From an uncultured Clostridia bacterium (GTDB lineage: Bacteria > Bacillota > Clostridia > Christensenellales > Borkfalkiaceae): a stretch of DNA of 14,294 bases. Both the position numbers and the translations under genes were made by a program. The notes below the pieces were generated by a model. That model saw nothing but the letters and a program-made list of their open reading frames with translations. It had not been told where the DNA came from and did no database searches. Within the stretch, counting starts at the first letter, position 1. Every line of letters starts with the position of its first letter. This document shows, in pieces, positions 1 to 7,491 of this stretch. The stretch spans positions 1 through 14,294 of the forward strand of contig CAKQKQ010000045.1 of the NCBI GenBank assembly GCA_934249265.1. Reading direction: 5' to 3'.

Positions 1-1057
1 CATAATAGTCTTTAGCAGTGTTATTGTTTGCAAAGAATGCGCCTGCGCCCTGCTGATAAGAACCTTCGATAAGTCCGTTGAACGTACAATTTGTAAACTT
101 GATCGCGCCGGCAGCAATTTTATCGGTTTGACCAGATACGAAACCTGCTACCAATGAAGTTGCATAAGCATTTAAAATCTTGAGATCGCTTGTACAATCT
201 TTAAGAGTGAGTGAACCAAGTTCGGGATATGTTCCGTCGGGCAATTGTCTACGCAAGAACGAAACGAAAGGAGAAATGTTGGAGTTTCCGGAGTTTGCAG
301 CGTTGACGTAACCCGTCAATTTAACGTTTTCAAATTCCATTTCGCCGTTTGTACCATTGGAAGTAACAAGACCCATAGTTGCAGACGCACCCGTAGACGC
401 AAACGCAACGGTTAAGTTCTTCAAAACGAATTTTTCATTTCCGCGAGCAACTCTACCGAAAATTTCGTTGTATTTGTTGATAGGTTCGCCATCGGGAGTG
501 AGAACTTCGCTTATACCCGTAAGAGAATAGTTGTTACCGTCGATAATACCCGTCCATGCTTCGGCATCGGTTGCTTTTGCACCCTTGTTAGCCATTTTTA
601 TAGCATAACCGGAGAAGTTGATCGAGTTTGTAAGAACGTAATAAGCAAACGTCTTTTGGTCGAGCATGTTTTGGAAATGTTGAACGGAAGATACTTTGTA
701 AGGATCGGCTTCGTCACCCGTACCGCCGGCAAACTTACTGTCGATAACCGTGTAAGTGAACGAAAGCGTGAGGTTTTCGTAAGTAACGGTTGCAGTACGC
801 GTACCTACAGTCGCGGTTGTAAAGTTTTTAACCGTGATACCCGCTTGACCGGGATAACTATAAACATTGGTTTTTCCGTCTATCTCTGCTTTAATGGAGA
901 ACGTAAGACCGGTTGTATCGTTGAGCGTGTATACCGTTGCGGGTTTTTCAACCCATTCGATCGTGCCGACGTTGTATACTAAATTACAACCTGTCATGAC
1001 AATCGCCGATAAAGCAAGGACTAATACCATGCATAAGGTGATAATCTTCTTTTTCAT
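1..1057 (-). CDS. Surface lipoprotein with Ig-like and beta-helix-like regions (3' end outside window)
   Basis: The gene is cut by the window edge, leaving 352 codons without a stop. It opens with a lipoprotein signal peptide: three lysines after Met, a hydrophobic core, and lipobox residues M-T-G-C with the lipidated cysteine at residue 24. The ATG at 1057 follows an AAAGGAG ribosome binding site by 6 bases. Residues of about 28-105 resemble a group 3 bacterial Ig-like domain (pattern ITVKNF...VGTRTATVTY). A GGTGDEADPYKV segment follows at about 108-119. Such segments often open the beta-helix/GLUG-type region of Gram-positive surface proteins, and the later sequence has many short NxxF/NVKL beta-helix-like repeats. 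It probably sits on the outer face of the membrane as an adhesin or binding protein; no enzymatic motif was seen. The pilin-like gene lies 78 bp upstream on the same strand, so co-transcription is possible. The type of protein is fairly clear; the ligand is unknown. Confidence 0.85.
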   Translation of the reverse strand, partial: MKKKIITLCMVLVLALSAIVMTGCNLVYNVGTIEWVEKPATVYTLNDTTGLTFSIKAEIDGKTNVYSYPGQAGITVKNFTTATVGTRTATVTYENLTLSFTYTVIDSKFAGGTGDEADPYKVSSVQHFQNMLDQKTFAYYVLTNSINFSGYAIKMANKGAKATDAEAWTGIIDGNNYSLTGISEVLTPDGEPINKYNEIFGRVARGNEKFVLKNLTVAFASTGASATMGLVTSNGTNGEMEFENVKLTGYVNAANSGNSNISPFVSFLRRQLPDGTYPELGSLTLKDCTSDLKILNAYATSLVAGFVSGQTDKIAAGAIKFTNCTFNGLIEGSYQQGAGAFFANNNTAKDYY

Positions 1058-1063
1058 AAATAA

Positions 1064-1070
1064 CTCCTTT
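1064..1070 (-). promoter_or_regulatory. Ribosome binding site of the lipoprotein gene
   Basis: AAAGGAG read on the minus strand lies 6 bases before the ATG at 1057. It fixes the start, and an imperfect hairpin lies directly upstream of it. Confidence 0.75.
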
Positions 1071-1073
1071 ATT

Positions 1074-1101
1074 TTTAAGTGCAAATAAATGCACTCTTAA
1101 A
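1074..1101 (-). repeat. Imperfect inverted repeat in the lipoprotein leader
   Basis: TTTAAGTGCA (1074-1083) pairs with TGCACTCTTAAA (1090-1101), with a two-base bulge and a six-base loop. It lies between the pilin-like gene and the ribosome binding site of the lipoprotein gene. Neither strand has a good T-run after it, so a terminator is doubtful. It may be an mRNA leader structure or a weak operator. Confidence 0.35.
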
Positions 1102-1135
1102 TCAAAATTAAACTAAAATAACGTTGATTTTTTGT

Positions 1136-3256
1136 TTATTGCGGATATTTTGCGATCAAAATATTGCCCGCTTTATCCTTGATTACGATACGACTGATTT
1201 GTACAGTGTTTACGAAATAGTCGGCGTTTGTAAATTGAGTATTTCCAACTCTATTACACGAACCGAATTCAAAGGTATAACAACCGTTTATTTTTGCGTT
1301 GCCCTTTTCCCAAGAAACGGTTTTTGTTTCGCCGCTTTTGCACGTGCCTAAATATTCGTAATAGTCCGTACCGAACACACTTGCACCTTTGAGATAATAA
1401 TTGGTTACGTATTCGTAATCGACTTCTATTTTGAAGTCTTCGTTTTTATAAGACTGTAAATTAAGCGCATATTCCGGCAATTTTACCGTGAGCGAACCCG
1501 CGTCTGCCGTTTGAGTTTCGCCGTTTACGGCATAATATGTGGGATAAATGTTTTCGCCGCTTGAATTTTTATTGAAAGACTCGTTGGCGTAACGATAATA
1601 ATGGTCGAAATTTGTGATATAACCTACGCCGAAATTAAAGGTTTTACCGTAAGTCGTGCCGTCTTTTTTGTAAAGCATAAACACGCTTGTGGAATAAACT
1701 CCTCTATATGCGCTGTCGTTGATTTCAACCGAAATTATGTCTTCGTCTTTAGTGATGCCGAGCGAAGTCAAAAAGTCGTGTAAATTAATGGAAAACGACG
1801 AAGTATTGTACTTATAATCAACCTCAGTTTCGCCGACTAAATTGTCTGCAAAATAAGCGTTGTATTCCGCTTGAGAAAGCAATTTTGTCTCGACTTTGCC
1901 GTCGGGGGTTTTTACCGATACTTTGTACTGATTTTCACCCGATTCTGATTTAGAAGCCGTAACGTTGCTACACTCGATCGTGGCTTTGCCGCCATCGGAC
2001 TTCGGAGTCGTCCAACTGTTGAATTCGTCGGAAGTCATGGTTTGAGAAACGTATCTCGAACCGCTTGTTCCGCCGCCGGGGGTTGCCGAGCCGCCGCCCG
2101 CGCCTACTGCGGAAGAAATGTTACCGCCGCCGCCCGTAACCGTACTGACGGTCGTTGTGGACGAACCGCCCGCGCTTACGTTGTTTGAAACGGAAACTTT
2201 GCCCGAAATTACTATATTCGCGCCGCCGCTGAAGAAACTTTCGTAGAACGAACTACCCAAAATAACGTCGTAATCGAAAGTTGCTATTTCAATTGCGCAA
2301 GTTACGTTTAATGTGCCGCCTTCGCATGCCTCATTTTGCCTATTTCCGAAAGTGTAAATACCGCCGCTTATTTCATTATTTTCGATATTTCCTTCGGTTG
2401 TGGCGTTTCCGATATAGGGCGAAACGATAACGTTTTTAATTTCGGCTGTCTTTTTGCCGTCTGCCCCCACAAAGTCCGCTTCGGTAATAAATTGACCCAA
2501 ATTGTTGAGCCAAGCGGTAGTTTTGGGGTCAAATTCGTTGACGTAATTACCAACCGTCCAATCCTTTATCGAGTTCATTAAGCCGCAACTTACCATAGAA
2601 GTTCTTACGCTTTGAATCAACTCGTCGCCGGAAGACATACGTTTGTCGCTGTCTGCAAGGTAATAAAGTTTTTCAATTCCCTCTAAAACGCCCTTGTTTG
2701 CTTCGTCTGTAGCGACCAAAAGCATGTTTCTGTCGGGAGTGATGGCTTCGGGACGGCGAGGCAACGTGTCGATTATAGACGTTGCGCCCGATTCGCTCGT
2801 TCCGCTTGACGCATAATGCGTCGTGTTTCCCCTATTTAAACCTATAGAATAAGTGGAAGTATTTGAATAATTTGCGCTTGCCGCCGACCTATCTATATAT
2901 TTAGAAATTTCGCTGTTTTTGATAAGTTGGAAGTTGAAAGTCTTTTGATTATACCAAACCGAATAACCGTCAAGACAATATTTACTGCTTGTAGAAGTCA
3001 AGCCGTCGATTTTTTCCGACTTTAAAAATTCACGCACTACCGCGGGGGTGTAATAGTCAACCTCGTTATAGAGCGAGTACATGACAAGCGTGTTTGTACA
3101 CGTATTTAAATCAGATTTTAACGCCGAAACTTTAGAAGATTTAATCACGTTGCCGAACACCGGTATAAGCACCGCGGACAACACCGCGACTACCGCTATA
3201 ACGATGACAAGTTCGACAAGCGTAAAACCTTTTTTAAGCGTTTTTAAAAATTTCAT
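1136..3256 (-). CDS. Very large type IV pilin-like (prepilin) protein, 706 aa
   Basis: The N-terminus is a class III (prepilin) signal. A short basic leader ends at Gly10, followed by FTLVELVIVIAVVAV with the conserved Glu at position +5 (Glu15) and a hydrophobic helix to about residue 33. Prepilin peptidase would be expected to cut after Gly10, and the helix would anchor or assemble the protein in a type IV pilus or pseudopilus. The rest is far longer than usual pilins (about 120-200 aa). It has an alpha/beta region to about 360, a Gly/Ser/Thr-rich linker at about 362-400, and a C-terminal beta-rich region with many Tyr and Asn. The ATG at 3256 is preferred: purine-rich GGAGTAGAGAAGAA precedes it, and the longer in-frame ATG at 3325 overlaps the likely -10 box. 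No pilus assembly genes are in the window, so the machinery must be elsewhere. A minor pilin or adhesive tip protein is likely. Confidence 0.85.
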   Translation of the reverse strand: MKFLKTLKKGFTLVELVIVIAVVAVLSAVLIPVFGNVIKSSKVSALKSDLNTCTNTLVMYSLYNEVDYYTPAVVREFLKSEKIDGLTSTSSKYCLDGYSVWYNQKTFNFQLIKNSEISKYIDRSAASANYSNTSTYSIGLNRGNTTHYASSGTSESGATSIIDTLPRRPEAITPDRNMLLVATDEANKGVLEGIEKLYYLADSDKRMSSGDELIQSVRTSMVSCGLMNSIKDWTVGNYVNEFDPKTTAWLNNLGQFITEADFVGADGKKTAEIKNVIVSPYIGNATTEGNIENNEISGGIYTFGNRQNEACEGGTLNVTCAIEIATFDYDVILGSSFYESFFSGGANIVISGKVSVSNNVSAGGSSTTTVSTVTGGGGNISSAVGAGGGSATPGGGTSGSRYVSQTMTSDEFNSWTTPKSDGGKATIECSNVTASKSESGENQYKVSVKTPDGKVETKLLSQAEYNAYFADNLVGETEVDYKYNTSSFSINLHDFLTSLGITKDEDIISVEINDSAYRGVYSTSVFMLYKKDGTTYGKTFNFGVGYITNFDHYYRYANESFNKNSSGENIYPTYYAVNGETQTADAGSLTVKLPEYALNLQSYKNEDFKIEVDYEYVTNYYLKGASVFGTDYYEYLGTCKSGETKTVSWEKGNAKINGCYTFEFGSCNRVGNTQFTNADYFVNTVQISRIVIKDKAGNILIAKYPQ

Positions 3257-3316
3257 TTCTTCTCTACTCCGTTTATACGCTTTTTGTGGATTTTGCCTAT
3301 TTTCGCATACACCATA

Positions 3317-3344
3317 ATTATGCATTAAACCGCAAAATCGGCAA
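3317..3344 (-). promoter_or_regulatory. Probable sigma-A promoter of the pilin-like gene
   Basis: Read on the minus strand, TTGCCG (3344-3339) and CATAAT (3322-3317) are separated by 16 bases. They match the -35 and -10 consensus at 4/6 and 5/6. Transcription would start near 3310, giving a leader of about 55 bases. This position also argues against the ATG at 3325 as the translation start. Confidence 0.5.
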
Positions 3345-3346
3345 CT

Positions 3347-3358
3347 GTTTGCGCAAAC
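3347..3358. promoter_or_regulatory. 12-bp palindrome beside the pilin-like -35 box (candidate operator)
   Basis: GTTTGCGCAAAC is a perfect palindrome ending two bases from the proposed -35 box at 3339-3344. A dimeric regulator binding here could activate or repress the pilin-like gene. The palindrome is seen in the sequence; the role is inferred from position. Confidence 0.35.
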
Positions 3359-4096
3359 TTTTCTTGCGCGGATAAAATGTTGCTTTTTGTCGGGTGCGTT
3401 ACGCTTTAAGCGAATTTTGCTTTAAGCAAATTTTAAGCGCGAAACATTTAAACTCCGATTTGCGTTTTATTTCGCTTTTCTACTCGCGCGTTTTGCGTTT
3501 ATTTGCACGTTTTGCGTGGACACGCGCGATACATTATATAACGCGTGCGCTTTGCTTGCGCGTATTACCGAGAAGTAGGTTTGTCCGCAAATCCTTTTGC
3601 GGACAAAGGGTGCACCCTTACGATTTTTAAAAATTTTTAATTTTGGTCTCATTTTTTGTTTTACGCCGCGGCATTTAAGCCGCATTGCGAAATTTAAACT
3701 TTTTGATTTAAACCTTGGGCGTAAAATTTGCATGCCGTTTCGGTGAAACGATAATAAACAATTTACACCCTATAATCCCGCCGTAAAACCTAAAAAACAA
3801 ATACTAAAATTCAGCCCAAAAATAATATATTAGGTGAATTTTGCTTTAATTCTATATCTATGAAATTTATTTGTCAAGCCTTTTGTAAAAAATTTGTCAA
3901 GAAAACTCGAAAAATCTCACTTTTGAGACATTTTTAATAATATTTAGCACTTTTTTGTCGAAATTTTGCGTACTAAATTATACAGTTTTCAATTAAATTT
4001 CACAAAACACACTTACTGTGAATTTTATATGTCGGCATTTTTGGCATATTTTGCCATAAAATCAGCCGTTTTTACTGTGATTTTACTGCTTTTTGT
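3359..4096. other. Non-coding, AT-rich, dyad-rich spacer
   Basis: No convincing gene was found here. The frames that stay open have no ribosome binding site and run through hairpins. The left half holds GC-richer hairpin-forming sequence (3400-3620). The right half is very AT-rich and contains a 10-base direct repeat ATTTGTCAAG (3869-3878 and 3892-3901), a short TCTCA-CTTT-TGAGA hairpin (about 3915-3928), a TGGCA-TATTT-TGCCA hairpin (about 4042-4056), and a repeated TTACTGTGA near 4013 and 4072. No known riboswitch or RNA class was recognised. Confidence 0.6.
3580..3617. repeat. Perfect 12-bp-stem hairpin plus adjacent 10-bp palindrome
   Basis: TTTGTCCGCAAA (3580-3591) is the exact reverse complement of TTTGCGGACAAA (3596-3607), with a four-base loop. 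GGGTGCACCC (3608-3617), a perfect palindrome, follows immediately. Neither side is followed by a T-run, so it is not a standard terminator. Its GC-rich surroundings differ from the AT-rich spacer. It could be a dispersed intergenic repeat or part of a small non-autonomous element; one window cannot show that it recurs. Confidence 0.5.
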
Positions 4097-4134
4097 AAAA
4101 AAACAACCCGATGCATAATTAAGTCGGATTGTTT
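4097..4134 (-). terminator. Rho-independent terminator of the holin gene
   Basis: On the minus strand AAACAATCCGA pairs with TCGGGTTGTTT over 11 pairs, including one G-U wobble, around a 12-base loop. A run of seven T residues ends the structure. On the plus strand the same site has a C-A mismatch, so the minus orientation is favoured. It lies about 75 bases past the holin stop codon at 4208. Confidence 0.7.
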
Positions 4135-4207
4135 AGTTTTTTAAGCGCGTTGCAGCCCTTATTATATAATGAAATCGATATCAATAACGTTATTTACCGT
4201 TTTGTTT

Positions 4208-4696
4208 TTATTTTTTTCGGGGTTTATTAGTTTTAGTCGTTTTCGTTTTGACGGCGGTTTTCTTTTTTTGTGGTTTTGCCGAAGTTTTGACTTTTGCGGA
4301 TTTTGCGGTTGTTGTTGCTTTGTCCGAATTTTTATTGTCTTTAAGTTCTTCGGGGTGTTCTTCGATTTCTTCGACGGGTTCGGCAGTCGGCGGTTCTTCT
4401 TGCGTGGCAGAATTTGTTTTGCCCGTCAGACCTTTCATCATCTGCCCCGCCCCTATCGCCGTAAATCCGCTCGCCGCGCCGATTACTATCGCTACGACTA
4501 CGTTTTTAGCGGGAATTATCGACGGCAGCGCGTAAAAACACACTATACCGAATACCACGCCCAGCCCCGCCGAAATTAGCGGAACAAATCTTTCGTATTT
4601 GCTGTTTTTGCCGACGGCGTAACTTATCAGTTTTAACACAAACCCCACCGCAACCGCTATTGCGGGTACGCTTATCGTTCCGATGTATTCTTCCAT
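4208..4696 (-). CDS. Phage-type holin with a lysine-rich C-terminal tail, 162 aa
   Basis: The N-terminal 90 residues contain three likely membrane spans (about 7-27, 37-58 and 65-85), with the pattern of small phage holins (KYERFVPLISAGLGVV, then a Gly/Ala-rich third span). The closest family I would name is the Hol44-like group of holin superfamily V; this is tentative. Holins form membrane lesions that release endolysins, and some are reused to export proteins. The tail is unusual: an acidic Glu/Pro stretch at about 99-120, then a Lys/Thr/Ala-rich basic stretch to the end. No endolysin or other phage gene is adjacent. The ATG at 4696 has CGGAG seven bases upstream. The gene diverges from the adhesin at 5027, which carries almost the same leader. 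Family call moderate; biological role uncertain. Confidence 0.7.
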   Translation of the reverse strand: MEEYIGTISVPAIAVAVGFVLKLISYAVGKNSKYERFVPLISAGLGVVFGIVCFYALPSIIPAKNVVVAIVIGAASGFTAIGAGQMMKGLTGKTNSATQEEPPTAEPVEEIEEHPEELKDNKNSDKATTTAKSAKVKTSAKPQKKKTAVKTKTTKTNKPRKK

Positions 4697-5026
4697 ATGT
4701 TTTCTCCGTATAGTTTATTACATTATATATTATTCTTTGGCGCGATTCGGCGTGAAAATTTTACTCCGCGCGAAGTTTTACGGCAGTTTAAAGTAATATT
4801 ATTTAAAGTCTTACGGCGGTTTTTGTAACATTATTTTTATATATTTAATATAATTTTGTAGGCGTAGTTTTGAATTTTTATAAAATGCCGTTTAAACGGG
4901 CGTTATTTCGGCTTTAAAACGGCTTTATAGCGGCTTTTATTGAGTTTTAACCGATTTAACGCAACGGCGCAAAAACATCATTAAAACGCCCTTAAACACA
5001 CCTAAAATTTATACACGGAGAAAACA
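4697..5026. promoter_or_regulatory. Divergent intergenic region between holin and adhesin
   Basis: This spacer must hold promoters for both flanking genes. A TATAAT is present on the minus strand (4727-4722), about 26 bases from the holin start, without a good -35 box. A TATAAT on the plus strand (4849-4854) has GTAACA 18 bases upstream and would give an adhesin leader of about 165 bases. Both leaders end alike: TATACACGGAGAAAACA before the adhesin ATG and TATACGGAGAAAACAT before the holin ATG. Three tandem 11-base units lie at 4909-4941. Confidence 0.45.
4909..4941. repeat. Three tandem 11-bp units upstream of the adhesin
   Basis: Units starting at 4909, 4920 and 4931 each begin CGGCTTT and continue with an AT-rich four-base end (AAAA, ATAG, TATT). 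The 11-base period is about one helical turn, which would place repeated sites on one face of the DNA. They lie in the adhesin leader or promoter region. A chance origin in biased sequence is possible. Confidence 0.4.
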
Positions 5027-6862
5027 ATGGCAACAAAAACCGTTTCTACGTTTGCGGAATTTAAAGCGGCGGTCGAAGACGCAGACACGACCGAGGTTGT
5101 TCTTTCGGCAAACGTTACTTTTGAAAGCGGAGTTAAAATTCCGACAACTAAAAAAACGCTTGTAATAGACGGGCAAAATTATACCGTGACGGACATGAAT
5201 TCTTCTTCCGCAAGCAGTGCGCTGTACGTTTCGACGGGGTTCGGCACGGCGGAAATTACGGTGAAAAACATCGTGTGGAGCGGGCGAAATTATTACGGCG
5301 TGGTGTGCGTTTACGACGATACGGCAAACGCGGGCGTTACGGTGGTGCTAAACAACGTGAAATATAACGGTCCACAAGCGATTTACAACCGATACGGCGC
5401 AACTATCGTGAAAGACTGCAATTTTACCATCGAGAAAAACGGGGCGAGCGCAAGCGCGCAAGAATTTTGCGAGGCGAACCGCTTGACTCTTTCGGGCAAA
5501 ACGAGCATAAACTGCCTTTCGACCTCGACCGCAGTGATGTGGTTTGCTTTTGCGGGTGCGGAACTCACCGTCGAAGCCGACGCCGTAATCGAAATAACCG
5601 CGCCTAACACTTACCTAATCTATTCGGACACGGCGGCAAAGCCAAAACTGACCTTTCAAAACGGCTCGTCAACCGTGATTTCGGTGAAAGGCGGCATGTT
5701 TTACTCGTCCGGCTCGGGCGCGCATATCGCATCTTCTTGCACAATTGCAGAAAATGCTTCTTTGTCCGTTACATCGTCAAATAGTAGCGGCGTTCCGCTT
5801 TTTAAATGTGCGGGAGATTTTAGCCTTTTACAAGGCGGTAGTTTGTTTTTGATTTTGCCGCAGAGCGGAAGTTCGCCGTTGATGTATTTTTCCTCTGCGG
5901 CTAAAATAAATTTTGAGTCGCCTAAAAACGTTTTGCTTTATAACAACGGCGGCAAAGTTTTCTCACTCGCCGCGGGCGGAACTGTGGCTATAACGGCGGC
6001 GCAAGCAAACTATTGGACTAAAAGCGCGACTCCGTACACTTCGGCGGGAGGGTTTGACGACACGCCTACGACGGCTGTTTTTAAGGCTGACGGACAAAAT
6101 GTTTCTATTACGCAAACGCTTTCTTCAAGCGCGGTTACGGGCATTACGACGAATATCGTCGATGGCGACGGCGGTTATCCGCTTAATGCGAGCAATTTCG
6201 ACCTTTTAAGGGCTACGACTTTTTCGGCGGGAACTCTTCCGCTTTCGATAAACCCGATAAACGACCTTGCTTTTGAGGTCGGCGGCGCAACGGACGCAAG
6301 TGCGGCGATAAAACTTGCAGACGACAGCCAAACTTTGTTGTCAACCGCCGACGGGGCGGGAAATTACGCCGTGCAAATAAACAAAAGCCCGAGCGTAGGC
6401 GAAATTGTAAACGTGACGGCGAATAAACACTTTTTAACGACTAAAAAGTCAGTTGTCGCAACGGGCAGCGTCTCGATAACGAATTTGCCCGATATCCCCT
6501 TTAACGCCGTGGGAACGCCTCGTTACTCCGCCACCTTAAACAGAATTGACCCGAATTGGGAAATCGAACTCACCGACACGCGCACAAACGGCGGCAAATG
6601 GGCTTTATACGTCGAGACGGAAAGCGAACTGCAATCCGACGGAAATATAATCGCCGAAGCCGTAACTTTTACCGATGACGAAACTACGGTTTTGACTGAC
6701 TCGCCCACCCTTGTTTCTCAAGGGCAAACCGACGGCGCGCAAAAAATTTATCTCACTTGGGAAAAGACAAAAGGCGTGCTGTTGAATTTGGAGGAAAACA
6801 CCGTTTATACAAAAGGAAAATACGTCGCAAAACTTAAATGGACTGTAGAATTTGAAGAATAA
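5027..6862 (+). CDS. Pectate-lyase-like adhesin with C-terminal WxL-like domain, no signal peptide, 611 aa
   Basis: Residues 1-150 match the pectate-lyase-like adhesive domain of Gram-positive surface proteins: a VSTFAEFKAAVEDA opening, a VIDGQNYTV strand, then NYYGVVCVYDD and VKYNGPQAIYN. A long Ser/Thr/Gly-rich beta-helix-like part follows. Residues of about 485-611 look like a WxL domain, which binds peptidoglycan non-covalently. They carry the two distal motifs W525-A-L and W605-T-V (the second with Val for Leu) and the closing KYVAKLKWTV pattern. Oddly, the N-terminus is MATKTVSTF with no Sec or Tat signal. An in-frame TAA at 5003-5005 excludes a longer start, and CGGAG sits six bases before the ATG. 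It is more GC-rich than the right-hand genes. It is divergent from a holin, which may be relevant to release. It may be a cell-wall-binding adhesin; Sec-independent export is inferred. Confidence 0.75.
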   Translation: MATKTVSTFAEFKAAVEDADTTEVVLSANVTFESGVKIPTTKKTLVIDGQNYTVTDMNSSSASSALYVSTGFGTAEITVKNIVWSGRNYYGVVCVYDDTANAGVTVVLNNVKYNGPQAIYNRYGATIVKDCNFTIEKNGASASAQEFCEANRLTLSGKTSINCLSTSTAVMWFAFAGAELTVEADAVIEITAPNTYLIYSDTAAKPKLTFQNGSSTVISVKGGMFYSSGSGAHIASSCTIAENASLSVTSSNSSGVPLFKCAGDFSLLQGGSLFLILPQSGSSPLMYFSSAAKINFESPKNVLLYNNGGKVFSLAAGGTVAITAAQANYWTKSATPYTSAGGFDDTPTTAVFKADGQNVSITQTLSSSAVTGITTNIVDGDGGYPLNASNFDLLRATTFSAGTLPLSINPINDLAFEVGGATDASAAIKLADDSQTLLSTADGAGNYAVQINKSPSVGEIVNVTANKHFLTTKKSVVATGSVSITNLPDIPFNAVGTPRYSATLNRIDPNWEIELTDTRTNGGKWALYVETESELQSDGNIIAEAVTFTDDETTVLTDSPTLVSQGQTDGAQKIYLTWEKTKGVLLNLEENTVYTKGKYVAKLKWTVEFEE

Positions 6863-6867
6863 ATTAA

Positions 6868-6904
6868 GCCCGCAACGCTTTTATGTGCGTTGCGGGCGTT
6901 TTTT
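6868..6904 (+). terminator. Strong rho-independent terminator of the adhesin gene
   Basis: GCCCGCAACGC (6868-6878) pairs perfectly with GCGTTGCGGGC (6887-6897) around an eight-base loop, followed by GTTTTTT. It starts six bases after the adhesin stop codon. Confidence 0.9.
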
Positions 6905-7247
6905 AGTTTTTTATTTGGTTTTGTTTTATGGCTTGCGGCTTGTAATTGTGCTATTTGCGGCTGTGATTTGCAACTTGTTGTTTCGTGCGGTTGCGTGACT
7001 TTATTTTATATTTACCGAACGCTCGCCAAAAGTTTACCGAAAGTTTACCAAAAATTTGCCGAGCGATTTTTATAAAGGCTCGCCCTACTTTTTACAAAAC
7101 ACTTGCCGTGAAGTTTTCTGTTTCGCGGCTTGCCGAATGATTATTGCTCCGCTTTGACTTCTCAAATTTTGCAAAGCATCTCGTGGTTTTGCGGCTATTT
7201 ATCGGTGTTTTCTAAACTTTTAATTTGACAGCGTTTTTATCTTTTAT
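6905..7247. other. Non-coding spacer downstream of the adhesin
   Basis: No gene with a ribosome binding site was found. The plus strand has a repeated theme around 7020-7060 (GCTCGCCAAAAGTTTACCGAAAGTTTACC). No terminator was found for the minus-strand DUF11-like gene. Confidence 0.5.
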
Positions 7248-7409
7248 TTAACAACGCCGCAAAGTTTTCGTTTGCACTTTATCGGTTACGGTGACGGTGT
7301 TGGTGTAAATTGTTTGTTCGCCGTAAACGAGATATGCAAAATTGCGCATATGTCTTAATACGTCGTATTTTATTTCGCACTCGTCGCTGCTATCTTTTTC
7401 GGGCAAAGT
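7248..7409 (-). pseudogene. Possible gene remnant in another frame behind the DUF11-like gene
   Basis: One minus-strand frame is open from just inside the DUF11-like gene to a TAA at 7250-7248. Its last 50 or so codons read like normal protein (SSDECEIKYDVLRHM, then AYLVYGEQTIYTNTVTVTD). The TNTVTVTD pattern is common in beta-sandwich surface repeats. There is no ribosome binding site or good start. A +1 shift near 7497 would join it to the DUF11-like frame. It may be the decayed end of that gene or of a second surface protein. Chance is not excluded. Confidence 0.3.
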
Positions 7410-7491
7410 CAAGCCGAACAATTTTAAAAGACAAGCGCAAAAGCCGCAGTTTTCGCTTTTTATTTGCCGCGCGACGCAAACTGCCGATATG

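Noticed and set aside
656..982. Plus-strand open frames over the lipoprotein gene
   Set aside because: The minus strand has a lipobox signal peptide, a ribosome binding site and recognisable domains; the plus frames have none of these.
3257..3325. Longer N-terminus for the pilin-like protein (ATG at 3325)
   Set aside because: That ATG overlaps the likely -10 box, and the extra 23 residues would make an atypically long leader. The ATG at 3256 gives a normal short basic prepilin leader.
3467..3733. Minus-strand open frame of 88 codons in the pilin-holin spacer
   Set aside because: It runs straight through the perfect hairpin and palindrome, has an unusual Arg/Lys-rich composition and no ribosome binding site. 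It is better explained by the structured block.
3869..3901. ATTTGTCAAG direct repeat as a tandem -35 element
   Set aside because: No TATAAT-like hexamer lies at 16-18 bases from either TTGTCA.
4169..4579. Plus-strand open frames over the holin gene
   Set aside because: They are antisense images of the holin's Lys/Ala-rich tail, giving Phe/Cys-rich sequence, and have no ribosome binding site.
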